A stretch of 64,000 nt of DNA, taken from Bacteroidales bacterium (GTDB taxonomy: Bacteria; Bacteroidota; Bacteroidia; Bacteroidales; ML635J-15). The translations under genes were made by a program, and so were the position numbers. The stretch is from contig JAGCDJ010000014.1 of assembly GCA_017651185.1 (NCBI GenBank), forward strand, positions 38,958-102,957. Reading direction: 5' to 3'. Below the pieces are notes generated by a model, which was given only the letters and a program-made list of their open reading frames with translations, was not told the DNA's origin and did no database searches. Position 1 is the stretch's first letter. Each line of letters begins with the position of its first letter. This document shows, piece after piece, positions 54,815 through 62,860 of the stretch.

Positions 54815-56173
54815 TTATGCACAAAGCATCGGTATCAACCAGAGGAATATTACTTGTGTCAAAACATAAACAGGAAGAAGAACGATCAACGAGAACTTTA
54901 TGATGTAACCGAAGAATGACGGCATCTTGATTCCGTTTTCCTCTGCGATTGACTTTACCATAAAGTTTGGTCCGTTGCCAATGTATGTCATCGCACCAAA
55001 GAATACTGCACCAACCGAGATGGCTTTCAGAAGTATTTCTGGAATGTCGGCAACGATGTTTCCACCTATAGCAGCAACGGTGTCGGGTGTAAGTCCTGAT
55101 GCAACGCCGTGGAATGCCAATGCGGTAGGAGCGTTGTCGAGGAATGAACTCATTGCGCCAGTGAGGTAGTAGAACTGCCACGGAGCGTCAAGTCCCCACG
55201 ATGCTGCGTTTGCCTTCAGGTACATCATTGTAGGAACCATAGTGGTGAAGATGCCGAGGAACAATACTGCAACCTCGATAATCGGCGTCCACGAGTACTT
55301 GTTGTCGGTACGAACCTTCTTCTTGGTTGTAAGAAGCGAAATTATAATCAATGCTGCGAGGACATATTCACGCAGGAACTTTATCCACATAGGAGCATCT
55401 TCTTCGCCCATTGCCGGGATTGTGCCTGCATTGATGAATGCAACCGATGCAACAACACCTGCCAACCAGAGGAAATTAAGCTTTCCTTCGAGTTTGATAG
55501 GCTGCTTCAAGGTCTTGTCGAGCATAATGTCTGCCGGATTTTCCTTCTTGTAGAAGTGAGTGTCAAGGATAAAATATATCAGCAGCAACAATATGTTTGC
55601 AAATGCCCATTCAGGAACCAAGTGCAGGAACCATGTGAAGTCGGCACCGCGCAGGTAGAGCAGGAACAGTGGCGGGTCGCCAAGTGGTGTGAGCAAACCA
55701 CCGCAGTTTGCAACAGCCGCAATGAAGAACAATATGGTGTGAACCTTGTATTTGCGTTCTGCATTTGTGCGGATTATCGGGCGAATAAGGAGCATTGCAG
55801 CACCAGTCGTTCCCATTATCGATGCCAAAACCGAACCTATTCCGAGGAACAGAGTGTTGATTTTTGGTTTTGCCTCAATGTCGCCTTTCAGATGGATACC
55901 GCCTGTGATTACGAACAACGAACCCAATAGTATTATGAACGGAATGTAATCGAACAATAATTGATGTTCGAGGTTGTGAGTCAATCCGTTTACTATTAGG
56001 AATATCGCTACGGGTGTTCCTAGTATAAGCGAAACTAAAAGTTTATTAAGGTTTTTCTCCCACCAGTGTTCGAGCTTGTGAATCAGCGGGCATACTGCAA
56101 TCATGAGCAGCATAAGTACAAAAGGTACGCTCGCCCACAACGGCATTGTTGTTTCGGTAATGTCTAGTAGCAT
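54815..56173 (-). CDS. NhaD-type sodium:proton antiporter
   Basis: A 452-residue membrane protein with about 12 helices in the ion-transporter superfamily. Diagnostic segments include FVITGGIHLKGDIEAKPKIN, IGSVLASIMGTTGAAMLLIRP, NCGGLLTPLGDPPLFLLYLRG and LDNAPTALAFHG, which form the two pseudo-symmetric helix-break loops. It exchanges cytoplasmic Na+ for H+. It ends 17 bp from the shared terminator. The acyl-CoA dehydrogenase gene lies 76 bp upstream in the same direction, so the two may be cotranscribed. Confidence 0.88.
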   Translation of the reverse strand: MLLDITETTMPLWASVPFVLMLLMIAVCPLIHKLEHWWEKNLNKLLVSLILGTPVAIFLIVNGLTHNLEHQLLFDYIPFIILLGSLFVITGGIHLKGDIEAKPKINTLFLGIGSVLASIMGTTGAAMLLIRPIIRTNAERKYKVHTILFFIAAVANCGGLLTPLGDPPLFLLYLRGADFTWFLHLVPEWAFANILLLLIYFILDTHFYKKENPADIMLDKTLKQPIKLEGKLNFLWLAGVVASVAFINAGTIPAMGEEDAPMWIKFLREYVLAALIIISLLTTKKKVRTDNKYSWTPIIEVAVLFLGIFTTMVPTMMYLKANAASWGLDAPWQFYYLTGAMSSFLDNAPTALAFHGVASGLTPDTVAAIGGNIVADIPEILLKAISVGAVFFGAMTYIGNGPNFMVKSIAEENGIKMPSFFGYIIKFSLIVLLPVYVLTQVIFLWLIPMLCA

Positions 56174-56249
56174 AATTCTTGCGTTTTTTTATTATGTTTT
56201 CCTGTTTATTGTAAAAAAAGTGGAGACGCAAGCGCCTCCACCTTATAAT

Positions 56250-57392
56250 TTATCGTGTCAAACCACCAGCGATGATAATCTTCATAATTTCCGAAGTACC
56301 ACCCGATGGAACGATTGCAAGAGCGTCGCGCATATATCTTCCTGCTGCGTATTCGTTGATTACGCCGTAGCCACCCATAAGTTCGATGGTGCGTTTTGCT
56401 GCGCGGATTGCTGCTTCAGATGCGTACAACTTAGCAGCTGCAACATCGGGAACACATTCTGTTCCGCGGTCGTAGATTGCTGTAGCATTGAAAAGCATGT
56501 TTTCTGCTGCTTCGTATTCAACCTTGTTTTCAGCGATGAGGAACTGGATTGCCTGCAATGCAGTCATTGGCTTTCCGTAGATTACGCGTTCCTTTGCGAA
56601 CTTGATACCGTCTTCGAGGCAGGCCTTGAGAACGCCAGTTGCGATAGCAGCCATACCCGAACGACCGAAATGTCCGATGGTGTGCATTGCTACCTTCATA
56701 CCGTCGCCAACCTTGCTGAGCAAGCAGTCGTCACCGATCTTAACGTCGTTGAGGATGACTTCGCCTGTAACCGAACCCTTGAGGCCGAGCTTATGTTCTT
56801 CGCGACCTGGTGCCAAACCTGGAGTTTCGGGCGGAACGATAACTGCGCTCAATATCTTGCGGCCTTTTTCGTTTACACCGCTGCAACCTATTATTACATT
56901 TACATTTGCAATGTGCGAGTTGGTAATGAAGCACTTACGACCGTTTACTACGAATCCGGTTTCAGTCTTGTCGATTGTTGTGCCCTGATTTCCGAGGTCA
57001 GAACCGCCAGTTGGTTCAGTTGCCGAAAGACCGCCAACCTTTGTTCCTGCGCAAAGTTCCGGCAAGTATTTCTGCTTTTGTTCTTCGGTACCCCAGTTGA
57101 GGATAGCTGCAACGCCGAGGTCGTGAGTCATTATTGCGATTCCGAGACCAGCCGAGTAGCGAGAAACTTCTTCAATGATGATTGCTCTTTCGGTAAGTCC
57201 GAGACCTACACCGCCGTACTGTTCCGGTACAAAGCAACCGAGCATACCCATCTGACCGAGTTCTGGCCAAAGTTCAACTGGACATTTATCTTCTGCATCC
57301 CATTCTGCTGCGTGTGGAGCGATTCTCTGTTCTACGAATTCGCGTACAGCAGTCTGTAACATTTTCTGATCTTCTGTGAAAAATTGAAACAT
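56250..57392 (-). CDS. Acyl-CoA dehydrogenase family protein lacking the usual catalytic Glu
   Basis: A 380-residue flavoprotein with the standard three-domain fold: GLSATEPTGGSDLGN (FAD/substrate loop), GRSGMAAIATG, RVIYGKPMTALQ and MGGYGVINEYAAGRYMRDA. Butyryl-CoA dehydrogenases carry the catalytic base in a C-terminal YEGT(S/N)E motif; here the matching segment is SGGTSEIMK, with Gly364 in place of Glu. The alternative position used by isovaleryl-type enzymes also lacks a Glu as far as I can align it. The neighbouring abfD suggests crotonyl/butyryl-CoA chemistry, but the missing base makes the reaction uncertain. Confidence 0.85.
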   Translation of the reverse strand: MFQFFTEDQKMLQTAVREFVEQRIAPHAAEWDAEDKCPVELWPELGQMGMLGCFVPEQYGGVGLGLTERAIIIEEVSRYSAGLGIAIMTHDLGVAAILNWGTEEQKQKYLPELCAGTKVGGLSATEPTGGSDLGNQGTTIDKTETGFVVNGRKCFITNSHIANVNVIIGCSGVNEKGRKILSAVIVPPETPGLAPGREEHKLGLKGSVTGEVILNDVKIGDDCLLSKVGDGMKVAMHTIGHFGRSGMAAIATGVLKACLEDGIKFAKERVIYGKPMTALQAIQFLIAENKVEYEAAENMLFNATAIYDRGTECVPDVAAAKLYASEAAIRAAKRTIELMGGYGVINEYAAGRYMRDALAIVPSGGTSEIMKIIIAGGLTR

Positions 57393-57529
57393 AATTCCTT
57401 TATTTTTAATTGTTTATAATTATACTTTGCGAAAAGTACACTTTTCTTATCGAAGTGCAAATATCATCAAATAAATTGAGGATTGCAAATTTTTTCGTAA
57501 AATTGCAGATTCAACAAGCAAGTGCAAAA

Positions 57530-58474
57530 TTAAATAATAAGGTTGAAGAAGACCTCTTTCGGAGATAAAAAGTTCAATTTTTTTCTAGGTCTTCTATTTA
57601 TCTTGTATTGTACATCACTAATAAAATCATCGCTAATATATTTAAAGTCAGAACCTTTAGGGATGTATTGCCTTGCCAGCATATTTATGTTTTCAATAGA
57701 GCCCTTCTGCCAAGAAGAAAAGGGATCGGCAAAGAATATCGGCACACCACCGAGCCTTCTGCTAATAGATTGATGGTCGGCAAATTCGGTTCCATTATCT
57801 GTAGTAATAGAGCGTATGCTGTGCATATATGGGAATAGGAGTTCGACAACCGCATCTGCAAGTTTTTTCGAGTCCTTCCCGAATGGCAGCTTCTTCATCA
57901 TCATGAAGTTTACGCTTCTTTCCGTAAGCGTTACGATGGCGCCTTCATTGTTTGCACCCACTATCGTATCCATCTCCCAGTCACCGAAGCGCGTACCGTC
58001 GGCTTCCGGCGGTCTCTCGTGTATACTTATGCGGTTGGGGATGGAAATAAGCTTCCCTACAGGTCTCTTCCTATGTTTTAGCTTGTGGCGGCATTGCCTG
58101 TACAGGCAGCCACCTTCCGCCTTGTCCCTGCGTATCCTCTTATATATTGTCTCATGGGATATCGATATGCCCCTGTTGGCAAGGTATCCTGATATTTGTT
58201 CCGGAGACCACTGTTCTTCCTCTAGGAACTTGAGAACCAACTTCCAGACATCCTCCTTTATCGCACGGTTGCCAGGACTCCGTTCCTTGCGGTATTCCGA
58301 CACTTCATGCGCAATGGCATAGTTATAGCCCCGCTTGCTGGAATTGCGCTTTATCTCCCTGCATACTGTTGATTCTGAACAGCCAATCGCTCCTGCGATT
58401 TCTTTTTTTGTTTTTTTTTCTTTGAGCATCAGACCGATTGCGTATCTTTGCTCCCTGACTAAATGTTTGTACAT
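57530..58474 (-). CDS. IS30-family transposase
   Basis: A 314-residue transposase. The N-terminal helix-turn-helix region (KEIAGAIGCSESTVCREIKRN) is the IS30 DNA-binding signature; a second HTH-like region follows (WSPEQISGYL ... SHETIYKRI). The DDE triad is Asp in FGDWEMDTIVG, Asp in TTDNGTEF and Glu in WQKGSIENIN, all present, and the frame is intact to the final NLII, so it may be active. Its stop lies inside or beside the left terminal repeat. Confidence 0.95.
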   Translation of the reverse strand: MYKHLVREQRYAIGLMLKEKKTKKEIAGAIGCSESTVCREIKRNSSKRGYNYAIAHEVSEYRKERSPGNRAIKEDVWKLVLKFLEEEQWSPEQISGYLANRGISISHETIYKRIRRDKAEGGCLYRQCRHKLKHRKRPVGKLISIPNRISIHERPPEADGTRFGDWEMDTIVGANNEGAIVTLTERSVNFMMMKKLPFGKDSKKLADAVVELLFPYMHSIRSITTDNGTEFADHQSISRRLGGVPIFFADPFSSWQKGSIENINMLARQYIPKGSDFKYISDDFISDVQYKINRRPRKKLNFLSPKEVFFNLII

Positions 58475-58501
58475 GGCAAAAGCAAACTTAGTTAATTTTA
58501 G

Positions 58502-58523
58502 GGAGGCGGAAGCCTCCTTTTAT
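58502..58523 (+). terminator. Hairpin at the IS30 transposase leader
   Basis: GGAGGC-GGAA-GCCTCC followed by TTTTATT. It would stop + strand transcripts entering the IS element; on the transposase strand it is a leader hairpin. Confidence 0.5.
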
Positions 58524-58550
58524 TATTTTAATATTTGCTTTTGAACCTTC

Positions 58551-58592
58551 GTTTAGTTCATCACTTGCCTCGAGGCAAGTGATGAACTAAAC
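58551..58592. repeat. Perfect 42-bp palindrome in the IS30 end
   Basis: Two 21-nt arms (58551-58571 and 58572-58592) are exactly complementary without a spacer, centred on CTCGAG. It lies between the transposase start and the right terminal repeat. Confidence 0.9.
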
Positions 58593-58610
58593 TTGCACTT
58601 CTAAGTTGAA

Positions 58611-58761
58611 CTTAGGAATATACCTATATAGTCTCCGTTCCTTCATTTGGCTAGGAAAGAAGGTGCGTTTTTGTATTCTAAAGAATACAAAATGTGATTA
58701 TTGTAGTTTTTAAATGTTTTGGTAATTTATTTATAATAAGTGCGTTGTGCGCTAAAATTGT
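58611..58761. other. Short intergenic stretch with no visible feature
   Basis: Between the IS30 end and ATPase unit 2. I see no gene, promoter or terminator in it; the 20-bp self-complementary words around 58650-58690 (TTTGTATTCT/AGAATACAAA) may form a weak hairpin. Confidence 0.4.
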
Positions 58762-58796
58762 ATTGCGAAAAATTTCGTTGCGAAAAATTTCGCAAT
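58762..58796. repeat. Downstream flanking repeat of ATPase unit 2
   Basis: Two abutting copies of TTGCGAAAAATTTCG (58763-58777 and 58778-58792), the second completed to a palindrome by CAA. It lies 13 bp after the ATPase stop codon (58808, minus strand). Confidence 0.88.
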
Positions 58797-58807
58797 ACTT
58801 GAAATTG

Positions 58808-59881
58808 TCATTGCCCATTATAATTTATAATCCATCTTCTGAAAAATGGATCTTCGATTTCGTATTTTTCATCCTTGATTATGTATCCGTTGTGCATAAG
58901 TCGTTTCAATGCGCTGAATGTCGTGCTTGTCGGGAGTTGTCTGTTCGAAAGCGGGTTTTCATCGGAGCAGACCATTTGCAGGATTTTTTTGTCGGTATTG
59001 TTGAAGTTTATCCAGATACGCTCGTAGTCGAAGTCGTGAAGCAGAAGAATTCTGCTTATTGATTCATCAATGAGGTTCTTTGTAATGCCTTCGCGATATG
59101 CGAGATCCCATATCTGGAAAGCAAGTTGTTGGGTGTAATATGGGTGGCATTTGGTTATTTTGATTATTTCGGACACCAGTTCTTTGTATTCTATATTTTT
59201 TAATGTCGAGAGTCTTTTGCTCAGGTATTCCTCAAAATCGACTTGCGGGATTTTGTTGAGGCGCATCATTTGTCCGAAATGGTAGAATGCCGACTTTTTC
59301 TTTTCAAAGATTTGTTCCATCATCGATTCCTGACTGCCAAGAAATATGTAGTTGATGTTTTTCTGCAGTTGCATTATTGCTCGCAGTTTCTTGTCCAGAC
59401 CTTTGCCGATGTTGTTTATTTCCTGGAATTCGTCGAGGATTACGATTAGTTTTTTGTTTGCCGAACTTACTTTTTCTAGTAGCATTATGGCATCTTCAAG
59501 CATTACATTGCCGTTGGTGCTAGGATTGAACGAAACCTCTATGTTGCCGGTCTGCAGGTCGGAAGTTACGGTTGGGACGAAGTGGAAATTTGCAATCAGG
59601 TGCTTCAGTTTCTCTTTCGGGTAGATTTTGAAGACTGCCTTTAGGATTCTTGTCGCAAAATCGTTTGCATCCGTGATGCTTTGCAGGTTAAGCATTATGT
59701 ACGGACGACCGATTTGTTTCATGCTTTTTAGTACGAGACTGCTTTTTCCGTAGCGGCGTGGACTGATTAGTATGAGGTGGTTTTCGCTGTCCATTATGCC
59801 ACAGATGTACGACAGTTCGTGCTTCCTGTCGGTGAAGAAATCGTCATCGACTACGCTTCCGAATTTAAAAGGGTTCTTCAT
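58808..59881 (-). CDS. AAA+ ATPase (ATPase_2-like) with winged-helix C-terminus
   Basis: A 357-residue protein. Walker A is PRRYGKSS (41-48), Walker B LIVILDEFQ (Asp150, Glu151), and sensor-1-like FLGSQES follows. After the ATPase core comes the CHPYYTQQLAFQIWDLA lid segment and a C-terminal winged-helix-like domain ending DPFFRRWI. No nuclease-like domain, unlike the two other repeat-bracketed ATPases here. The start ATG directly abuts a repeat copy, and another copy overlaps the -7 box (TATATTTG, 59913-59920), so the gene is probably controlled through these repeats. Confidence 0.88.
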   Translation of the reverse strand: MKNPFKFGSVVDDDFFTDRKHELSYICGIMDSENHLILISPRRYGKSSLVLKSMKQIGRPYIMLNLQSITDANDFATRILKAVFKIYPKEKLKHLIANFHFVPTVTSDLQTGNIEVSFNPSTNGNVMLEDAIMLLEKVSSANKKLIVILDEFQEINNIGKGLDKKLRAIMQLQKNINYIFLGSQESMMEQIFEKKKSAFYHFGQMMRLNKIPQVDFEEYLSKRLSTLKNIEYKELVSEIIKITKCHPYYTQQLAFQIWDLAYREGITKNLIDESISRILLLHDFDYERIWINFNNTDKKILQMVCSDENPLSNRQLPTSTTFSALKRLMHNGYIIKDEKYEIEDPFFRRWIINYNGQ

Positions 59882-59882
59882 C

Positions 59883-59980
59883 TTGCGAAAAATTTCGTTT
59901 CTAATTTTTTCGCAAATATAACTATTTTTATTTTAATGCAATAACTATTGCGAAAATTTTCGTTGCGAAAAATTTCGCAA
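59883..59980. repeat. Upstream flanking repeats of ATPase unit 2
   Basis: TTGCGAAAAATTTCG at 59883-59897, a degenerate inverted half (TTTTTTCGCAA) ending 59915, then ATTGCGAAAATTTTCG and TTGCGAAAAATTTCGCAA at 59947-59980. The last 34 bp match the downstream repeat at 58762-58796 almost exactly. Confidence 0.88.
59913..59920 (-). promoter_or_regulatory. -7 box TATATTTG for ATPase 2, overlapped by repeats
   Basis: It matches TAnnTTTG, 31 bp before the ATG at 59881, and its last bases form part of a repeat half-site (TTTGCGAAAAAA). Confidence 0.6.
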
Positions 59981-60189
59981 GTAGAATGAGGCGCTTTTTT
60001 TGCATAATATTGGGGGATTATACGATAATTGTAATGATTTAAAATTACATATGATATTTTCGTTATAAGTGTTTAAACATATCTTCTTCCCATTTTATGG
60101 GATTGTTTGCACTAGAAAAAAGGACAAACGCCACATATAACTGTTGCAGCGAACACCATAAACTGTTTCCTCGCTGTTAAGTATATTAT
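59981..60189. other. Intergenic stretch without visible gene
   Basis: AT-rich. No open frame, promoter on the + strand or convincing hairpin; it is downstream of the nucleoside-hydrolase-like gene. Confidence 0.4.
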
Positions 60190-61242
60190 TTAATATGTTG
60201 TTCTCATTTTATTAAAAGTTCTGATATGTTCCAGCATATAAGCATTCCATCCCGCATCGCCTGACAATTGGTAGCGGCAGTTGCCAGTGGGCAATGGAGT
60301 GAAGATGGTTACGGCACTATCGGTAAGCTGCACAGTGCCACGCTCGGAGAGCGAGAACAGACTGTCGCCTTCCACAGCATTGATGACAGGCATTGGATCC
60401 CACATACGCTGACCAGTATTGCAGTCGCACTGCATATAGACCTGCTTGATAGGGTGCACGTCGGTCCACGAGACATCGGCAATGACCTGCTCAGGAGTAT
60501 AATCAATACCTTGCCCCACCTCCATAGGCGAGAACACCATATCGACCTCTTGCGGCCAGAGTCTGAAAAAAGTCTTTGAAAATTCTATCCCCTGTGCAAA
60601 GTTGAAATCGGGTTCCACAGTCTCACCGAATACACCACCCTGCAGGTAAATACACTTCACTTTCTTTCGCACCAACTCCACACCGTTCAGCGGCGAATAC
60701 TCGTCGGCCTCAGATGTCAGAAGCTGTGCCAGGCAGGTGACGAACCCCACGCTGATGATGCTCACCGAATGGTCGGGCTGTACGGACAGTAGGTAGCGAT
60801 AGAGCTTCCACCCATCGGGCAACTGCAAGTAGTCGCTAAATGTATGACTAAACATCGGCATTCCTCCGCTACCCTCCGTGTTGACCACATTGGCGTAGTC
60901 AATCCATACCCGAGGTTCGTTGATGCCGCTACGAACAAGTCCAATCGGCACATCGGCATGACCGAAATAAGTACCCATAACATCGGCAAAGCGGGCGTTT
61001 GCTTCTCCCTCGCGATCCACCACCACGCCAAGTAGGCGGCACTTTCCCTGCTCCTCGTAGCGATAGAGCATCTCAAGGGCAAAGAGGTCATCGGCCGATG
61101 AGCAGATGTCGGTGTCTATAATGATGAGTGGCACGCCCTTGTGTTCATTTTGTTGATCCTTAGTGCAGGATATAAATGAAAACATTGCAATAGTGAACAA
61201 CAATAATAGAGTAACAATGTGCGCTATAAATGCATTCTTCAT
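60190..61242 (-). CDS. Nucleoside-hydrolase-like lipoprotein
   Basis: A 350-residue protein with signal peptide and lipobox FISC (about Cys26), so an envelope lipoprotein. The mature domain begins with PLIIIDTDICSSADDLFALEML, the N-terminal Ca2+-binding segment of the nucleoside-hydrolase fold, close to the DTDIGNDVDDALAL variant but with Gly, Asn and Asp changed to Cys, Ser and Ser. Later blocks SIISVGFVTCLAQLL and PLNGVELVRKKVKCIYLQGG match the family. It may cleave nucleosides or another N- or C-riboside in the periplasm. The ATG at 61242 is chosen because it gives a proper signal peptide; an ATG at 61281 is in frame. Confidence 0.8.
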   Translation of the reverse strand: MKNAFIAHIVTLLLLFTIAMFSFISCTKDQQNEHKGVPLIIIDTDICSSADDLFALEMLYRYEEQGKCRLLGVVVDREGEANARFADVMGTYFGHADVPIGLVRSGINEPRVWIDYANVVNTEGSGGMPMFSHTFSDYLQLPDGWKLYRYLLSVQPDHSVSIISVGFVTCLAQLLTSEADEYSPLNGVELVRKKVKCIYLQGGVFGETVEPDFNFAQGIEFSKTFFRLWPQEVDMVFSPMEVGQGIDYTPEQVIADVSWTDVHPIKQVYMQCDCNTGQRMWDPMPVINAVEGDSLFSLSERGTVQLTDSAVTIFTPLPTGNCRYQLSGDAGWNAYMLEHIRTFNKMRTTY

Positions 61243-61302
61243 TATATATTTTTTTGTTCCAATGTAAATGCTAATTTCCATATTCGTTTTTCTTAATGTG
61301 TG

Positions 61303-61310
61303 CAAATTTA
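61303..61310 (-). promoter_or_regulatory. -7 box TAAATTTG for the nucleoside-hydrolase-like gene
   Basis: It matches TAnnTTTG, 60 bp before the ATG at 61242. Confidence 0.5.
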
Positions 61311-61423
61311 CAAAAAATATGAATTGTAATTAATTCCATTTAGAACCATAAAGGTATTGTTTTGTATCTCGTTTTATAAAATCGTACTAATGTTTTGGTT
61401 TTTAATAATATAACTATTTGTTA

Positions 61424-61480
61424 TTGCAATAATCCCCAAATTTATTTTGCCAAAATATGCACTTTCCCCCAAATGTTTGG
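61424..61480. repeat. Downstream flanking repeat of ATPase unit 3
   Basis: A 57-bp block with CCCCAAAT at 61434 and 61467 (33-bp spacing). It matches 62894-62950 at all but about three positions, in the same orientation. It ends 8 bp before the ATPase stop codon (61488, minus strand). Confidence 0.92.
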
Positions 61481-61487
61481 GGGGCTT

Positions 61488-62816
61488 TTACAGGAATGGA
61501 GTAAAGTATATAGGTAAGCAGGTTGTCTGTCCGTCTTTTTGGTAGTCCTTGGTGTACAGCAGTGTGCGATCTCCGATGCGAGACGAGTATTTTTCGCAGA
61601 AAGCATCCAAGGATTTATGTGATTTGTATCCGGATGACTTTATTTCCAATGGGACTATCTTTTTCCCTCTGGAAAGCAGAAAGTCTATTTCATAGTTTTT
61701 GTTTCCAGTTTCGGTAGGGAAGGTATAATAGAACAATTCGTTTCCTGCTGCCGTTAGCATTTGTGCAACCAGATTTTCATATACATAGCCAAGATTTGCT
61801 TCCAATTTGTCGGAAAGCAACTTGTTGTAAATGACATTTTCGGCGAAAGACTTATCCCAGAAGGCAAGTGTTACGAATAAGCCTGTATCAACCATAAACA
61901 TCTTGTACGCATCCATCAACTTATGCATTCCTAGTCCTACATTGGGGTCGGTGATATGGTAGGCAAGATTTACAACCATGCTTTCGCGCATTTCCGATAC
62001 TATCAAGTCAACATTGTCGGTTCGGCGGGCATCAATGGCTGTTTTTATCATATACCTTGAAGCATTGCTGTTCAATTGAGACGGAATGTTCTTGAACATA
62101 AGCGATGCCCGTCCCGACGAGTCCAATTTCATGAAATCGTCGTCGTAAAGTTGTATGATTTGTCGTTTAACCTTATCAACTGCCTGCATGTTGTTGTGCT
62201 TTATATATGCGTCAACTGCTTGAGGCATACCGCCGACTAGCATATACAAGCGTAAATCGCGCATAGTTTTCCGATGTGCAGCCGACAGCGGTAATTTCTT
62301 GTCGTAAAACTGTTTTAATGTCGCCAATCCATTTTCCTGACCAATAGCCCATAGAAACTCCTCGAAATCAAGCGGATGCAAGTCCATTTTCATTTCCTCG
62401 CTGGGAATAAGAATATTTTGTACATTGCGCCTTATGGATATGAGAGAGCCTGTCTCAATATAATCGTACCGACCATCTTTAACCAAATGCTTTATGGCTT
62501 GTCTTGCAGGTGGGAAATCCTGTACTTCATCAAATACTATGACACTTTGCCTATTGTGAAGAACAACGCCAGTTTCCTGCTGTAATTGCAGAAAGAAAAA
62601 ATCCAAATCGGAAATGTCGTCAAACAATGAAGCAATCCGTTTGTTCTTTTTTGAGAAGTCAATGAGGATGTACGACTTGTATTCCCTCCTTGCAAACTCC
62701 TCGACAAGAGTCGATTTGCCGATACGCCTTGCACCCTTTATAAGTAGTGCGTACTGACCGCTCCATTGCTGTTTCCATTCCAGCATTTTGTCGTATAATT
62801 TCCGTTTGAATATCAT
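61488..62816 (-). CDS. AAA+ ATPase with DUF4143 nuclease-like domain
   Basis: A 442-residue protein. Residues 20-150 form an AAA_14 domain: Walker A GARRIGKST (28-36), Walker B VIVFDE (Asp96, Glu97). The C-terminal part matches DUF4143, with a PD-(D/E)XK-like signature Glu376-x-Asp378 (YEIDFLLSRG) and Glu391-x-Lys393 (PLEIKSSG). Such proteins are very common in Bacteroidota and are of uncertain role. The gene lies between near-identical direct repeats. A -7 box TATCTTTG at 62846-62853 sits next to the upstream array. Confidence 0.92.
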   Translation of the reverse strand: MIFKRKLYDKMLEWKQQWSGQYALLIKGARRIGKSTLVEEFARREYKSYILIDFSKKNKRIASLFDDISDLDFFFLQLQQETGVVLHNRQSVIVFDEVQDFPPARQAIKHLVKDGRYDYIETGSLISIRRNVQNILIPSEEMKMDLHPLDFEEFLWAIGQENGLATLKQFYDKKLPLSAAHRKTMRDLRLYMLVGGMPQAVDAYIKHNNMQAVDKVKRQIIQLYDDDFMKLDSSGRASLMFKNIPSQLNSNASRYMIKTAIDARRTDNVDLIVSEMRESMVVNLAYHITDPNVGLGMHKLMDAYKMFMVDTGLFVTLAFWDKSFAENVIYNKLLSDKLEANLGYVYENLVAQMLTAAGNELFYYTFPTETGNKNYEIDFLLSRGKKIVPLEIKSSGYKSHKSLDAFCEKYSSRIGDRTLLYTKDYQKDGQTTCLPIYFTPFL

Positions 62817-62845
62817 AATAGTATTAAGTATTTGATTTTCGGGGA

Positions 62846-62853
62846 CAAAGATA
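62846..62853 (-). promoter_or_regulatory. -7 box TATCTTTG for ATPase 3
   Basis: It matches TAnnTTTG, 30 bp before the ATG. The -33 region (TTTG read from 62874) falls within the first CCCCAAAT repeat. Confidence 0.6.
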
Positions 62854-62860
62854 ATTTAAT

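Larger units (their letters stand above)
57510..58610 (-). mobile_element. IS30-family insertion sequence
   Basis: About 1.1 kb, holding one transposase gene. The ends are imperfect inverted repeats: TTCAAC...AAGTGCAA at 57510-57533 against its complement at 58587-58610. I see no clear target duplication. A 42-bp perfect palindrome lies near the transposase-proximal end. Confidence 0.85.

Noticed and set aside
56103..57359. A 418-codon + strand frame opposite the acyl-CoA dehydrogenase gene.
   Set aside because: Cys- and Tyr-rich antisense of a well-conserved enzyme; no family match and no -7 box.
57510..58610. Target-site duplication flanking the IS30 element.
   Set aside because: The bases outside the assigned ends do not match, so either the ends are a few bases off or the duplication has decayed.
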